A DNA stretch of 64,000 nucleotides from JAQUBU01 sp036677685 (GTDB taxonomy: Bacteria; Bacillota; Syntrophomonadia; Syntrophomonadales; Syntrophomonadaceae). The translations under genes were made by a program, and so were the position numbers. The stretch covers positions 62,001-126,000 of the forward strand of contig JAVBWA010000004.1 of assembly GCA_036677685.1 (NCBI GenBank), read 5' to 3'. Within the stretch, counting starts at the first letter, position 1. Each line of letters starts with the position of its first letter. A model generated the notes under the pieces. That model ran no database searches, was not told the origin of the DNA, and was given only the letters and a program-made list of their open reading frames with translations. Positions 16,620 through 25,667 of this stretch are shown here, one piece after another.

Positions 16620-16767
16620 AATCGACTAAGTTGCTATTACATGCAGAATTAATGGGATATTAGTAGTTGCAGAAGTCCTACAAGTGGATTTAACATAGGA
16701 TTTCCAGTTATTACTGTGTCGATTAGCATCCTGTGTTAACAGGAGTGCACTGAACGAACATCTAAAG

Positions 16768-16793
16768 TTACCCCTTACCCCTTACCCCTAACG
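16768..16793. repeat. Heptanucleotide array 5
   Basis: Three perfect TTACCCC units followed by TAACG, the cleanest array of the window. It lies just upstream of the lysS ribosome site. With array 4 it bounds about 148 bp that hold no gene but contain AATCGAC/GTCGATT as an inner inverted repeat (about 16620-16626 and 16716-16722). Confidence 0.8.
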
Positions 16794-16816
16794 TACTAAG
16801 ACAAGGAAGTGTTTAG

Positions 16817-18307
16817 ATGTCGGAACAGGAATCTAATCTCAATGAAATAAGCGATATTAACGAACTCAAGAAGGTCCGCCGGGAAAAACTGACGGAGCTT
16901 AAAGATATGGGTGTTGACCCTTTCGGGGGACGATTTGAGCGCAATGCCATGGCTCAGGAAATCAAGGACAAATTTGAGCAACGGGAAGGTCAAAGCGTGC
17001 AAATCGCCGGGCGTATAATGTCCAAAAGACGGCATGGCAAAGCTGGTTTTGCCAATCTTTATGACCTCTCCGGCGATATCCAGCTTTATTTTCGTAAAGA
17101 CGATATTGGCGAAGCAAAATACGAGCTCTTTAAGAAACTTGATCTAGGCGATATTCTGGGGATCGAAGGTGAGGTATTCCGCACTCAGAAGGGCGAAATC
17201 AGTGTGCATGTGCGGGACCTGGTCTACCTGTCCAAGTCCCTGACCCCCTTGCCGGAAAAATGGCATGGTCTCAAGGATGTGGAACTGCGCTACCGCCAGC
17301 GTTATGTCGACCTGATTGTTAATCCTCATGTCAAAGAGGTATTCGTCAAGCGCAGCCAGATTATCAAGGAAATAAGAAACTACCTGGACGGGCGCGGATT
17401 CCTGGAAGTCGAAACTCCGATGATGCAGCCGATCCCGGGAGGTGCTGCGGCCCGGCCCTTTATTACCCATCACAACGCATTGAACATGGAACTGTACTTG
17501 CGCATAGCTCCCGAACTCTACCTCAAGCGTTTGCTGGTGGGGGGGCTGGAAAAAGTTTATGAAATTAACCGCAACTTCCGTAATGAAGGAATATCCACGC
17601 GCCACAACCCGGAATTTACCATGCTGGAACTTTACCAGGCTTATGCCGATTACCAGGTAATGATGGAACTTACCGAGGAATTGATTTCATCCGTAATCCT
17701 TAAAATCAACGGTAGTATGGTGGTCGATTTTGAGGATCAGCAGATCGACTTCAAGCCTCCCTGGCGAAGGGTGGCCATGCTGGATGCCATCAAGGAACAC
17801 ACCGGCCTTGATTTCACGGTAATTAAAGATGACGAAGCAGCGCGACAGGCGGCCGGCAGCCTGAATATGGAAGTGGCAAAAGAAGCTTCCCGCGGGGAAA
17901 TTATAAATGAAGTATTTGAGCAGTTTGTGGAGGACAAGCTCATCCAGCCTACATTTATTTATGGGCATCCGGTAGAAATATCGCCGCTGGCCAAGCGCAA
18001 TGCGGCTCATCCGGAATTTACCGACCGCTTTGAGGTATTCATCATGCAGCGGGAAATTGCCAATGCCTTTTCCGAGCTTAACGACCCGATTGACCAGAAA
18101 GAACGTTTTATGAAACAGGTGGAAAAACGGGCCGGCGGCGATGCCGAAGCCCATATGATGGATGAAGATTACATAAACGCCCTGGAATACGGGATGCCCC
18201 CGGCGGGCGGGCTGGGCATCGGGATAGACCGTCTGGTGATGCTGATTACCAGCTCGGCTTCCATAAGAGATGTGATTTTATTCCCCACCCTGCGTCCCAG
18301 AGAATAA
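16817..18307 (+). CDS. lysS: Lysine--tRNA ligase, class II
   Basis: Charges tRNA-Lys with lysine. The 496-residue enzyme has an N-terminal OB-fold anticodon-binding domain (VQIAGRIMSKRRHGKAGF and following) and a class II catalytic core. Motif 1 region is GRGFLEVETPMMQPIPGGAA, motif 2 is NRNFRNEGISTRHNPEFTML, and motif 3 is GGLGIGIDRLVMLI near the C-terminus. AAGGAAG precedes the ATG. Full length. Confidence 0.97.
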   Translation: MSEQESNLNEISDINELKKVRREKLTELKDMGVDPFGGRFERNAMAQEIKDKFEQREGQSVQIAGRIMSKRRHGKAGFANLYDLSGDIQLYFRKDDIGEAKYELFKKLDLGDILGIEGEVFRTQKGEISVHVRDLVYLSKSLTPLPEKWHGLKDVELRYRQRYVDLIVNPHVKEVFVKRSQIIKEIRNYLDGRGFLEVETPMMQPIPGGAAARPFITHHNALNMELYLRIAPELYLKRLLVGGLEKVYEINRNFRNEGISTRHNPEFTMLELYQAYADYQVMMELTEELISSVILKINGSMVVDFEDQQIDFKPPWRRVAMLDAIKEHTGLDFTVIKDDEAARQAAGSLNMEVAKEASRGEIINEVFEQFVEDKLIQPTFIYGHPVEISPLAKRNAAHPEFTDRFEVFIMQREIANAFSELNDPIDQKERFMKQVEKRAGGDAEAHMMDEDYINALEYGMPPAGGLGIGIDRLVMLITSSASIRDVILFPTLRPRE

Positions 18308-18319
18308 TAAATGCGAGAG

Positions 18320-18381
18320 TAAAAGGGGACGATTTTGCGGTTGCATCACGAAGTAACAGCAGAGTCGTCCCTTTGTACACC
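18320..18381. repeat. REP-like palindromic element
   Basis: The arms AAAGGGGACGATTTTGC and GCAGAGTCGTCCCTTTGT pair imperfectly around a short loop. It sits between the lysS stop and the ribosome site of the MBOAT gene and belongs to the GGGGACGGTTC family. Confidence 0.65.
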
Positions 18382-18398
18382 CCGGAAAGGACAAAACC

Positions 18399-19853
18399 TT
18401 GCTATTCAATTCCTATGAGTTCATATTCGTTTTTTTACCCTTGACCCTCTTGCTCTATTTTTTCCTCAATCATCACGGGCTGCGTACTGCCGCCAAAGCC
18501 TGGCTGGTCCTTTGTTCCCTGGCTTTCTACAGTTGGTGGAATATTGTTTACCTGCCGCTTATCCTGGCTTCCATGCTTTTCAATTATGTGGTGGGCTCAA
18601 CTTTAAGCTCCAGAAAATTTGCTTCACCCGGTCAAGCGAGACTGCTCTTGAGCTTTGGCATTATAGCCGATATTGCTCTCCTGGCTTATTTTAAATATGC
18701 CGACTTCTTCATAAACAATTTAAATATGCTGTTTTCATCGGATATTCCGCTCTTGTATTTAACCCTGCCCCTGGCTATAAGCTTTTTTACTTTCCAGCAG
18801 ATTGCCTATCTGGTGGATGCCTACCATGCGGAAGCTCAGGAATATGACTGGCTTAACTACGCCCTTTTTGTAACATTTTTTCCTCATTTGATCGCCGGTC
18901 CCATCGTCCATCATAAAGAAATGATGCCGCAATTTCGCTCCCTGGAGAACAAATCCTGGAACTACGAAAATGTGGCCCGGGGTTTTTTGCTTTTTGTAAT
19001 CGGATTATTCAAAAAAGTGGTGATTGCCGATGCCCTGGCAGTTTGGGCCAGCTGGGGTTTTGATACGGCTCCGGTCCTTACCTTGATGGAAGCCTGGATA
19101 GTATCTTTGTCTTATACCTTCCAGATTTATTTTGATTTCAGCGGCTATACCGATATGGCCCTGGGCCTCGCTTTGATGTTTAATATCCGCCTGCCCTTGA
19201 ACTTCAACTCTCCTTATAAATCTCTAAATATCCAGGATTTCTGGCGGCGCTGGCACATGACCCTATCCCGCTTCCTGCGCAATTACATCTATATACCTTT
19301 GGGCGGCAACCGTTCCGGGGAATTAAGGCTGTACAGCAACCTGATGATAACGTTTCTTATCGGCGGCTTATGGCATGGCGCTGCCTGGACCTTTGTGTTC
19401 TGGGGGTTTTTGCACGGCCTGGCTTTAGTGCTGCACCGAATGTGGCAAAAAACCAGAATTAAAATGAATAAAGTTCTGGCCTGGTTTTTGTGTTTTAACT
19501 TTGTTAATTTTGCCTGGGTGTTTTTTCGCGCCCGCAGTTGGGAAGATGCCATAAAAGTCCTGCATGGGATGCTGGGCTTCAACGGGTTGGTTCTGCCCGA
19601 TTGGCTGGCCGCCCACCTGGGAATGCTGGTATCCTGGGGAGTATCTTTTCAAAAACTAGCTGTGGCCGACTTGCCGCGTGTACTAATTATCTTGATCATA
19701 TGTTTGCTTATCACATTATTAACGCGCAACTCAATGGAGATAGAAGCCCGCTTTCGTCCCAACCTGCTGAGTACAGTTGTTATTGGTGCCATGGCTATTA
19801 CCGCCATCCTCAGCCTGACCCGGGTAAGCGAATTTCTCTATTTTAATTTTTGA
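18399..19853 (+). CDS. MBOAT O-acyltransferase (AlgI/DltB-like)
   Basis: A polytopic membrane protein of 484 residues with about ten or more hydrophobic segments. Family marks are the N-terminal MLFNSYEFIFVFLPLTLLLY, FFPHLIAGPIVHHKEM, YFDFSGYTDMALG, NIQDFWRRWHMTLSRFLRNY, and the catalytic region GGLWHGAAWTFVFWGFLHG with His326 and His339. Such proteins move acyl groups across the membrane onto surface polymers. The start is TTG 18399 with AAAGGA upstream; no ATG gives a family-like N-terminus. The next gene encodes an SGNH-like partner, as in alginate and D-alanyl systems. The acyl acceptor is unknown. Confidence 0.92.
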   Translation: MLFNSYEFIFVFLPLTLLLYFFLNHHGLRTAAKAWLVLCSLAFYSWWNIVYLPLILASMLFNYVVGSTLSSRKFASPGQARLLLSFGIIADIALLAYFKYADFFINNLNMLFSSDIPLLYLTLPLAISFFTFQQIAYLVDAYHAEAQEYDWLNYALFVTFFPHLIAGPIVHHKEMMPQFRSLENKSWNYENVARGFLLFVIGLFKKVVIADALAVWASWGFDTAPVLTLMEAWIVSLSYTFQIYFDFSGYTDMALGLALMFNIRLPLNFNSPYKSLNIQDFWRRWHMTLSRFLRNYIYIPLGGNRSGELRLYSNLMITFLIGGLWHGAAWTFVFWGFLHGLALVLHRMWQKTRIKMNKVLAWFLCFNFVNFAWVFFRARSWEDAIKVLHGMLGFNGLVLPDWLAAHLGMLVSWGVSFQKLAVADLPRVLIILIICLLITLLTRNSMEIEARFRPNLLSTVVIGAMAITAILSLTRVSEFLYFNF

Positions 19854-19914
19854 TGGGCGAAAAGCTTAGGGTTAAGGTCCCCTTGACACCGATTCTTAAC
19901 AAGGGAGAAATATT

Positions 19915-20901
19915 ATGAATCTTTATAAGAAATGGCTGATAAGCGCTCTAAGCTTAATATTGCTGCCGCTGCTGGCTATAGCCGGCTTCAACTACTATAT
20001 TGATCCTTTGTGGAATTTTGACCATGCCAATTGTTATAATACCATTCAGGCATCCTTTGACGAGCGGCAGCAGAAGACCAACCGGGTTACCTTCGGCAAA
20101 TTCGATTATGACACTTTGATTCTGGGGAGCAGCCGCGTTACCTATATCAGCCAGTATGATTTTGCCGGCCATCGCGCTTACAATTATTCAGTCAGCAATA
20201 TGCTGCTCGACGAATACTATGATTATGTGGAATACGCCAAACTTAAAAACGGTCGTGATTTTGACTGTATTATTATCGGTCTGGACTTTTATAACACCAA
20301 CCGGAACCTGAAGCGTGAATTCAACGAGCCATTATTTTATATGAACAAATCCAATGAATTTGCCTACCGCTACAAGACGCTGCTTTCTACGGATGTATTG
20401 AAATATGCGGTTCAAAACTTTAAGTCCTCCCGGCAGGGCAGTCCCCCAAATTTTGCCTATGACCGCCGTAATATAAAGACCCTTAACCTGGTGGCACCAG
20501 ATGAAAAAACCGCCAAAGTCAGCGCCACCCTGGAGAAATACCGGAAAGACATCTACAACAACTATGAATATACCGATGTCAAAGGAATCCTAACTAGGCT
20601 TAAGAAAAGCAACCCGCATACCAGGTTTATTGTTTTCACCACTCCGGTTTCCCAACCCCTGTTCGATTTGATGCGGGAGCAGGGCCTTTATCCCTACTAT
20701 GAGCGCTGGCTGACCGACTGTGTAGACGTATTCGGTGAGATGTACAACTTTATGGGTTATAATTCGGTCACCACCAACCTGGACAACTATTATGACGCCA
20801 GTCATATTTACCCGCAGGTCGGTACCCTCCTCGCCCATAAAATAACCGCCTATCCCGACCCCCGCATCCCGGAGGACTTCGGAATCCTGCTGGAAAAATA
20901 A
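19915..20901 (+). CDS. SGNH-like membrane-anchored partner of the MBOAT protein
   Basis: A 328-residue protein with one N-terminal membrane anchor (WLISALSLILLPLLAIAGF, about 7-25) and an extracytoplasmic domain. LILGSSRV (68-75) resembles block I of SGNH hydrolases, and YYDASHIYP (292-300) supplies a DxxH pair, Asp294 and His297, as in DltD/AlgJ-like proteins. I infer that it completes acyl transfer to an extracellular polymer together with the MBOAT protein 61 bp upstream. AGGGAGA precedes the ATG. Confidence 0.75.
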   Translation: MNLYKKWLISALSLILLPLLAIAGFNYYIDPLWNFDHANCYNTIQASFDERQQKTNRVTFGKFDYDTLILGSSRVTYISQYDFAGHRAYNYSVSNMLLDEYYDYVEYAKLKNGRDFDCIIIGLDFYNTNRNLKREFNEPLFYMNKSNEFAYRYKTLLSTDVLKYAVQNFKSSRQGSPPNFAYDRRNIKTLNLVAPDEKTAKVSATLEKYRKDIYNNYEYTDVKGILTRLKKSNPHTRFIVFTTPVSQPLFDLMREQGLYPYYERWLTDCVDVFGEMYNFMGYNSVTTNLDNYYDASHIYPQVGTLLAHKITAYPDPRIPEDFGILLEK

Positions 20902-20919
20902 CTGCAGGACTATTTGGCA

Positions 20920-21126
20920 TCAAGATAAAGATGCTTGACGGTGTTGCTTATTAACCTCCGGGTTATCTTGATTATGGCGATAATATTCATTAATCACTTC
21001 GTCCAAGGCCTGGCTTATTTCCAGGACTTCCGAAGCGTTAAGATTATTCCTTATTTGTAGTATATTTGCCAGATTTTTGCGTAGTTGTTCGATCTCTTTG
21101 ATTATTTCAGATCTGTTGCGTGCCAT
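20920..21126 (-). CDS. Spo0E-like aspartyl-phosphate phosphatase
   Basis: A 68-residue protein starting MARNRSEIIKEIEQLRKNLA. Two helices carry the family pattern, IEQLRKNL then SQALDEVINEYYR, which corresponds to the SQELD motif of Spo0E proteins, with Ala in place of Glu. Family members dephosphorylate Spo0A~P and delay sporulation. A longer open frame extends to 21330, but GGAGGTC (21137-21143) fits the ATG at 21126. It converges on the SGNH gene, 18 bp apart. Confidence 0.85.
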   Translation of the reverse strand: MARNRSEIIKEIEQLRKNLANILQIRNNLNASEVLEISQALDEVINEYYRHNQDNPEVNKQHRQASLS

Positions 21127-21196
21127 AGATTTTGTTGACCTCCGATTAAAACTAAAATAAAGATTAAACCATCGTTTGAAAATTAAAAATAAAGAC

Positions 21197-21412
21197 CTAA
21201 TTATTATCCGGGAAAATGTATTTCTCCAGAGGCAAACCTTCTTCTTTACATAAATGATATATTCCGCTCCACAGTTTAGCTCCCCCGTTTTTCTCCCCGC
21301 GCACAATCCGGTACAAATAAGAATAATCAATGCCCAGGCGGCGCGCCAGTTCAGGGAGAGTCCAGTTCCTTGTTTTTCCCAGCGCTAATAAAGCAGCAAC
21401 ATTTGCCTTCAT
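21197..21412 (-). CDS. Small XRE-type HTH regulator
   Basis: A 71-residue protein that is essentially one Cro/C1-type helix-turn-helix: LPELARRLGIDYSYLYRIVR at about residues 19-38, followed by a short tail rich in acidic and aromatic residues. It is divergent from a second HTH gene starting at 21574. Both promoters carry the same palindromic motif. Probable DNA-binding repressor; target outside this pair unknown. Confidence 0.82.
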   Translation of the reverse strand: MKANVAALLALGKTRNWTLPELARRLGIDYSYLYRIVRGEKNGGAKLWSGIYHLCKEEGLPLEKYIFPDNN

Positions 21413-21451
21413 TTTACCGCCCGTCCTTTGTCTGCCAACAATATTACGCTT

Positions 21452-21549
21452 AGCATACTATGTCTACAGACAATAGTCAACCAATTATTCCACCTTTTTA
21501 CACGAAAGGCACTTGTATTATTGTCTGCAGGCAATATTATCGTTAAAAT
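21452..21549. promoter_or_regulatory. Divergent promoters sharing one operator motif
   Basis: On the - strand TTGACT, 17 bases, then TATGCT (21480 to 21452) drives the small HTH gene. On the + strand TTGTCT (21521-21526), 17 bases, then TAAAAT (21544-21549) drives the other HTH gene. ATTGTCTGTAGACA in the - spacer and ATTGTCTGCAGGCA over the + -35 region are the same near-palindrome with two changes. Each is well placed for repression by one of the flanking regulators. Confidence 0.65.
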
Positions 21550-21573
21550 AAGAGAACAGAGGGGGGCTGAAAA

Positions 21574-21975
21574 CTGGATTTCGACAAAAAAAGTTTTGCC
21601 AATCTTTTAAATATAGCCAAAGGTGAGCGCTCCATAAACAAATTCGGAAACGAGGCGGGAGTGGATCCGGGTTATTTGTCCCGTTTACTGCGTTGCCTGC
21701 TTGATACAGCCCCTAGTGCTGCAGTTATTAAAAAGCTGGCAAGCCAAGCCGCCAACGGGGTTGACGTCCAGGATTTGCTGCTAGCGGCCGGTTATATCGA
21801 CTCAACAGATAGAGAATTTGATGTTGTCAAACCAGCAAGCGATAAATCCCAGCAAATGCAAGCCTGGGAAAAGGTCATTGAAGAAGCGGCACAATATAAT
21901 ATTTCTCCTGAACTTGCATCTGAATTGTTCAGAACCCTCGGACAATCCATGGAGAAAATTAAAAATAACAAGTAG
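21574..21975 (+). CDS. XRE-family regulator with apparent CTG start
   Basis: Homology-like pattern extends well upstream of the first GTG (21661). The frame reads DFDKKSFANLLNIAKGERSI, then NKFGNEAGVDPGYLSRLLR, a typical XRE helix-turn-helix, then VIKKLASQAANGVDVQDLLLAAGYI. The only plausible initiator after the in-frame TGA at 21568 is CTG 21574, 7 bases after a GGGGGG Shine-Dalgarno (21561-21566). This gives 133 residues. A GTG 21661 start would cut the HTH in half. It is divergent from the HTH gene at 21412. Confidence 0.75.
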   Translation: MDFDKKSFANLLNIAKGERSINKFGNEAGVDPGYLSRLLRCLLDTAPSAAVIKKLASQAANGVDVQDLLLAAGYIDSTDREFDVVKPASDKSQQMQAWEKVIEEAAQYNISPELASELFRTLGQSMEKIKNNK

Positions 21976-21986
21976 ATGGGTTCTAC

Positions 21987-24035
21987 TTATAAAACCCCTG
22001 TCTCCACGAGCTTTTTGTATATCCACTCCAAAACATATATCCCCACGATGCTCAGAATGCCGCAGCATACCCCCACCAGAAGGCCGGCCAAGGTGCGGCT
22101 GGCTGAGATCGACACAGCGGTAAAAACGTGGCAGAAGCTGTTTACCATGGAGATACTGCCCATAACCACACCGAATCCGAGAACCAGCAGGATCAAATCC
22201 TCTTTATATTTGTGATAGAGATAGACCATGGCAAAAAGCGCAGGATAACCGATGATTATTTCTTTGAAACGCGGCCGCGCCAGGAAAATGCTCTCCAAAA
22301 TCTCCCGCAGTCTTATTTCCAGTCCCGATACTGCTATTTCCGTGTTGTTACCGCTGCGGCCCAGGTAATAATACAGGGCGAGCAGAGCCACCATGCCGCA
22401 TCCCAGGACCAGATAATCAGGCTTCATATGCAGGAAATCCATAACCTTTTCCTTAAAGCCCAGCTTACCCGCAAAACAGGCAAAATAGTTGATTCCAAAC
22501 ATCAGCAAGGGCAGCATAAATGCCAGCTTAACCCCGCTGAATATTTTTACATTCATAATATAGCGGATATCGGCTAGACTGGTTACCACCGTGTACATTC
22601 CCAGGGCATTTACACCGATAATAATGGCCAGGCTGGCCAGGAGCTGCAGCCAGACAGCTTTTCCCCGGTTGTCCCGCAAGTAGATGAGCAAGAGCAGGCT
22701 GGAAAAACAAGGATACAATATAGCTGCGCCCAAGGCATAAACTTTTGAGAAATCTGCGCTGAGCAGAATATTTAAGCTCAAGCAGGCCAGTAGTCCTAAA
22801 GTAAACCAGACAGCCAGCAAACGGCGGCCCGGTTTAAAAAGATAAAGCAGGTAAAGGCTGGCGGCCAGCAGCAAGCTGAGGGCGACTGCCATGCGATGCC
22901 AGGGTCCCGGTACTTTACCAGACAAGTGCTTGAGCGGCTGGTCGATAATGAAGCCTTTGCCGGCGATAGTATCATGGAAACGCCCGAGCATTTCTATAGT
23001 ATTGTTTATATTGGCTGAATAACTTATTCTCCCATCTTTAAAAGGTGAAACATAGAGGATGCGGATACCCCGGTCAACCACTGCCCGCACCCAGCGGTAG
23101 TAGCGCTCATCGGCAGTGGTCACAAACTCGTCATTGGTTGTTGAATAAACCCGGTTGATGGGATAGCCGGCCGCTTCCATCACTGAATCAAGCCCTGGCT
23201 GGCTGACATATTTTAGTTGTTCCGAAGTCTCGATGATGCCTATAATCAGGCCCTGTTTCTCAATCATATTTATTATGGGATTCAAGTGATCCGGATTGCC
23301 GCTGACCTCGTTGCCGAAAACCAGGTATTTAACATCATATTTGCGGATCTGTTTTTCATATTCCTGCAGGTATGCATAATTGGAACCGGTATTATTGTCG
23401 GGGCGCAGGATGATTTGAAAGCCCTTGGATTTCAGCATATCCATAACCCGTTCATCAAATCCCAGCCGGACATCGACTTCGACAAACTCATTGGCAGGTT
23501 TTTTAGGGTCCTTGGGCTTATCGAGCGGCAGGAGTTCTGTATTAACGATAAAGTAACTCTGTCCTCCGTGATTGAAGCTGATGATTTCATTAGGGGCAAA
23601 ACGACTGCCCAGACGTTCTTTAAGAAAAGCTACGGTGTCAGGCTGGTTGCTTTGAATGACCAGCTTGTCCGGACTGACATAAGCATTTCCTATCGCTTTG
23701 CGGGCTGCTGCCTGCATGGATGGGTAATCATTGGAAGGGAAAACTGAGAATTCGCCATAGGGAGTAATATAGAGATCTCCATTGTAGGCCATATCCCGCA
23801 AAGAAGTTTCCTTTAGGGCAATAGTATTAACTCCGGCCTCCTTCAAACGAGCCAGTGTCTCATCCAGGTCCATGTTGGCAGCGTGCACGGTTTTCCAGAA
23901 TTCCCGGTAATCCGCTACAGTAACCACATTTTTATTAAGGTTCTCGTTGCTTACCCTGAGATATATTCCGCTGCCTGACAGAATTAAGGTCAAACCCAAT
24001 AATATCCACAGCATCCATTTGAAATTCAGCTTCAC
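21987..24035 (-). CDS. DUF5693 family membrane protein
   Basis: 682 residues: an N-terminal membrane anchor (about 7-27), an extracytoplasmic domain of about 330 residues, then about eight to nine membrane segments to the C-terminus. It is the third gene of csaB-murJ-DUF5693 on this strand. The family is commonly found with csaB in Firmicutes. Its role is unproven but most likely concerns secondary wall polymer or S-layer assembly. GTG 24035 follows GGAGGGTG. The outer domain carries alternating strand-helix segments (DYREFWKTVHAANMDLDETL, FQIILRPDNN, YLVFGNEVSG) that suggest a barrel-like fold. Confidence 0.8.
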   Translation of the reverse strand: MKLNFKWMLWILLGLTLILSGSGIYLRVSNENLNKNVVTVADYREFWKTVHAANMDLDETLARLKEAGVNTIALKETSLRDMAYNGDLYITPYGEFSVFPSNDYPSMQAAARKAIGNAYVSPDKLVIQSNQPDTVAFLKERLGSRFAPNEIISFNHGGQSYFIVNTELLPLDKPKDPKKPANEFVEVDVRLGFDERVMDMLKSKGFQIILRPDNNTGSNYAYLQEYEKQIRKYDVKYLVFGNEVSGNPDHLNPIINMIEKQGLIIGIIETSEQLKYVSQPGLDSVMEAAGYPINRVYSTTNDEFVTTADERYYRWVRAVVDRGIRILYVSPFKDGRISYSANINNTIEMLGRFHDTIAGKGFIIDQPLKHLSGKVPGPWHRMAVALSLLLAASLYLLYLFKPGRRLLAVWFTLGLLACLSLNILLSADFSKVYALGAAILYPCFSSLLLLIYLRDNRGKAVWLQLLASLAIIIGVNALGMYTVVTSLADIRYIMNVKIFSGVKLAFMLPLLMFGINYFACFAGKLGFKEKVMDFLHMKPDYLVLGCGMVALLALYYYLGRSGNNTEIAVSGLEIRLREILESIFLARPRFKEIIIGYPALFAMVYLYHKYKEDLILLVLGFGVVMGSISMVNSFCHVFTAVSISASRTLAGLLVGVCCGILSIVGIYVLEWIYKKLVETGVL

Positions 24036-24128
24036 TATTTTGCACCCTCCGTTTTGCTTATAAGTTTAATATTAATCCTTAAAATATTACACGTGAAACA
24101 TTTTCTGGGACCGGCTCTTTTCTGTCCC

Positions 24129-25634
24129 CTATTTTAACACAATGTTTTGCTTAAGGCCGCTGATATATGCGATACCCAGATAAACGCAACCGCTCAATGC
24201 CAGGGGCAGCAGGAAGAAAAACCCTGAGGCTGCCGTATAAAAATGCCGGAAGGCAAATACAACTGCCAGCATGGCTGCGGTCGGGAAGAGCAGTTTGCCC
24301 GCAAAAGCAAGCAGTTCCCGGCCCATAAAACCCCCGATTTCCCGGCGTACCATATAAATCATGATAAGACCGTATAAAAGCAAGCAAAAAGCGGTGGACA
24401 GGCTTATCCCGGCTATCCCCGTGCTCTTGAACAAAAGCAGGTCGAGAATCAGCTTTAAAAGCAGGCAGAATAAACTGGCAGTCATGGGAACCCGGAACTT
24501 CTTTAGGGCATAGTAAACCCGGTTCAGAAGCTCTTGGCAGGCGTAACCCGGCACTGCCAGGCTGTAGAAAAGGAAAGCCAGCGAAGTCATAGCGGTAGAA
24601 TTGCTGGTAAAAGCCCCCCGTTCATAAATCAGTGTGATTATTTCCTGGTGATAGGCTGCGACCAGTAAGAGATAAGGTAGCAGGATGAACAGTAAAACCT
24701 TGAAGGCATTCCCCAGCAGGCTGCGAATGCGGGTATAATCCAGGGCCAGACAATATTCTGAAAGGCGCGGGAATACCACTGTCGACATAGCCACTACAAA
24801 TACGCTGGTAATAGTGATAAAAAGGTTGCTGCCGAAACCCAGCGCGGCGGTAGTGCCTTCTTCGAGGTGGGTGGCGAATGAACGGTCAACAATAAGGCAG
24901 ATCTGCAGCAAAGAATTACCCAGCAAAATGGGCAGTAATTGCTTAAACAGATTGCTGGTATGCTGGTTTTTTAAATCAATCTTAAATGAAAATCGGTATT
25001 TCTCCCGTACCAGCACCGGTACTTGCACCAGAAATTGCAGAAGCCAGCCGAGGGTAGTAACGTAACCCAGAAAGACAATATCTTCGCCTTTGGTAAGCAG
25101 AGCCGCAATAATCAAGATATTAAAAGGAATACTTATACTGGCCGACAACAGGAAATAGCTGTGAACTTGCAGTATTCCCGTAGCCAGGTAAGTCAGACTC
25201 ACAAACAGCAGGGTGGGAATCATAATCCGGGTAAGGGTAATCGCGATCCCCATCACCTCGCTGCTCAGGCCGGGAGCAATAACCCGGGTTATGGCCGGAG
25301 CAAATATAATGCCCAGAACCGAGACCAGCCCTCCCAAAAAGGTGATTTGGGCCAGAAGGTTGGCAATATACTGGTTGCGCTCCTCCTGACTGCGGTTGTT
25401 TATATAATAGGTTAGATCCGGAATGTTTACTGATGAGAGCGCGGTTCCGATACCGGCAAAAAGCAGGCCCGGAAAGCCAAAAATAACCTGGAAGGCATCT
25501 GTCAGCTTGGTGGTTCCGAAGGTTGAGGCGAAAACTATCTCCCGCGCAAAACCCAGAAGTTTGGACAAAAATATAATTATTGATACCCCTATAAAATTTT
25601 TCCCGGTTTTACTGGGCGTAATACTTTTACTCAT
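24129..25634 (-). CDS. murJ: MurJ/MviN-type lipid II flippase
   Basis: A MOP-superfamily exporter of 501 residues with about 13-14 membrane segments. The N-terminus LSKLLGFAREIVFASTFGTT and GLLFAGIGTALSSVNIPDL match MurJ, which flips lipid-linked peptidoglycan precursors; related proteins flip other undecaprenyl-linked glycans. It lies between csaB and the DUF5693 gene in one - strand operon (19 bp after csaB). A specialised role in exporting the lipid-linked wall polymer therefore cannot be excluded. GAGGAG lies 6 bases before the ATG. Confidence 0.88.
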   Translation of the reverse strand: MSKSITPSKTGKNFIGVSIIIFLSKLLGFAREIVFASTFGTTKLTDAFQVIFGFPGLLFAGIGTALSSVNIPDLTYYINNRSQEERNQYIANLLAQITFLGGLVSVLGIIFAPAITRVIAPGLSSEVMGIAITLTRIMIPTLLFVSLTYLATGILQVHSYFLLSASISIPFNILIIAALLTKGEDIVFLGYVTTLGWLLQFLVQVPVLVREKYRFSFKIDLKNQHTSNLFKQLLPILLGNSLLQICLIVDRSFATHLEEGTTAALGFGSNLFITITSVFVVAMSTVVFPRLSEYCLALDYTRIRSLLGNAFKVLLFILLPYLLLVAAYHQEIITLIYERGAFTSNSTAMTSLAFLFYSLAVPGYACQELLNRVYYALKKFRVPMTASLFCLLLKLILDLLLFKSTGIAGISLSTAFCLLLYGLIMIYMVRREIGGFMGRELLAFAGKLLFPTAAMLAVVFAFRHFYTAASGFFFLLPLALSGCVYLGIAYISGLKQNIVLK

Positions 25635-25650
25635 TAAATTCTCCTCTTAA

Positions 25651-25667
25651 TCCTCACGCCTTACGCT
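25651..25667. repeat. Heptanucleotide array 6 (short), overlapping the csaB end
   Basis: TCACGCC and TTACGC units. Read on the - strand they form the last codons (CGT AAG GCG) and the TGA stop of csaB, so the repeat has set the C-terminus of that protein. Confidence 0.55.
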
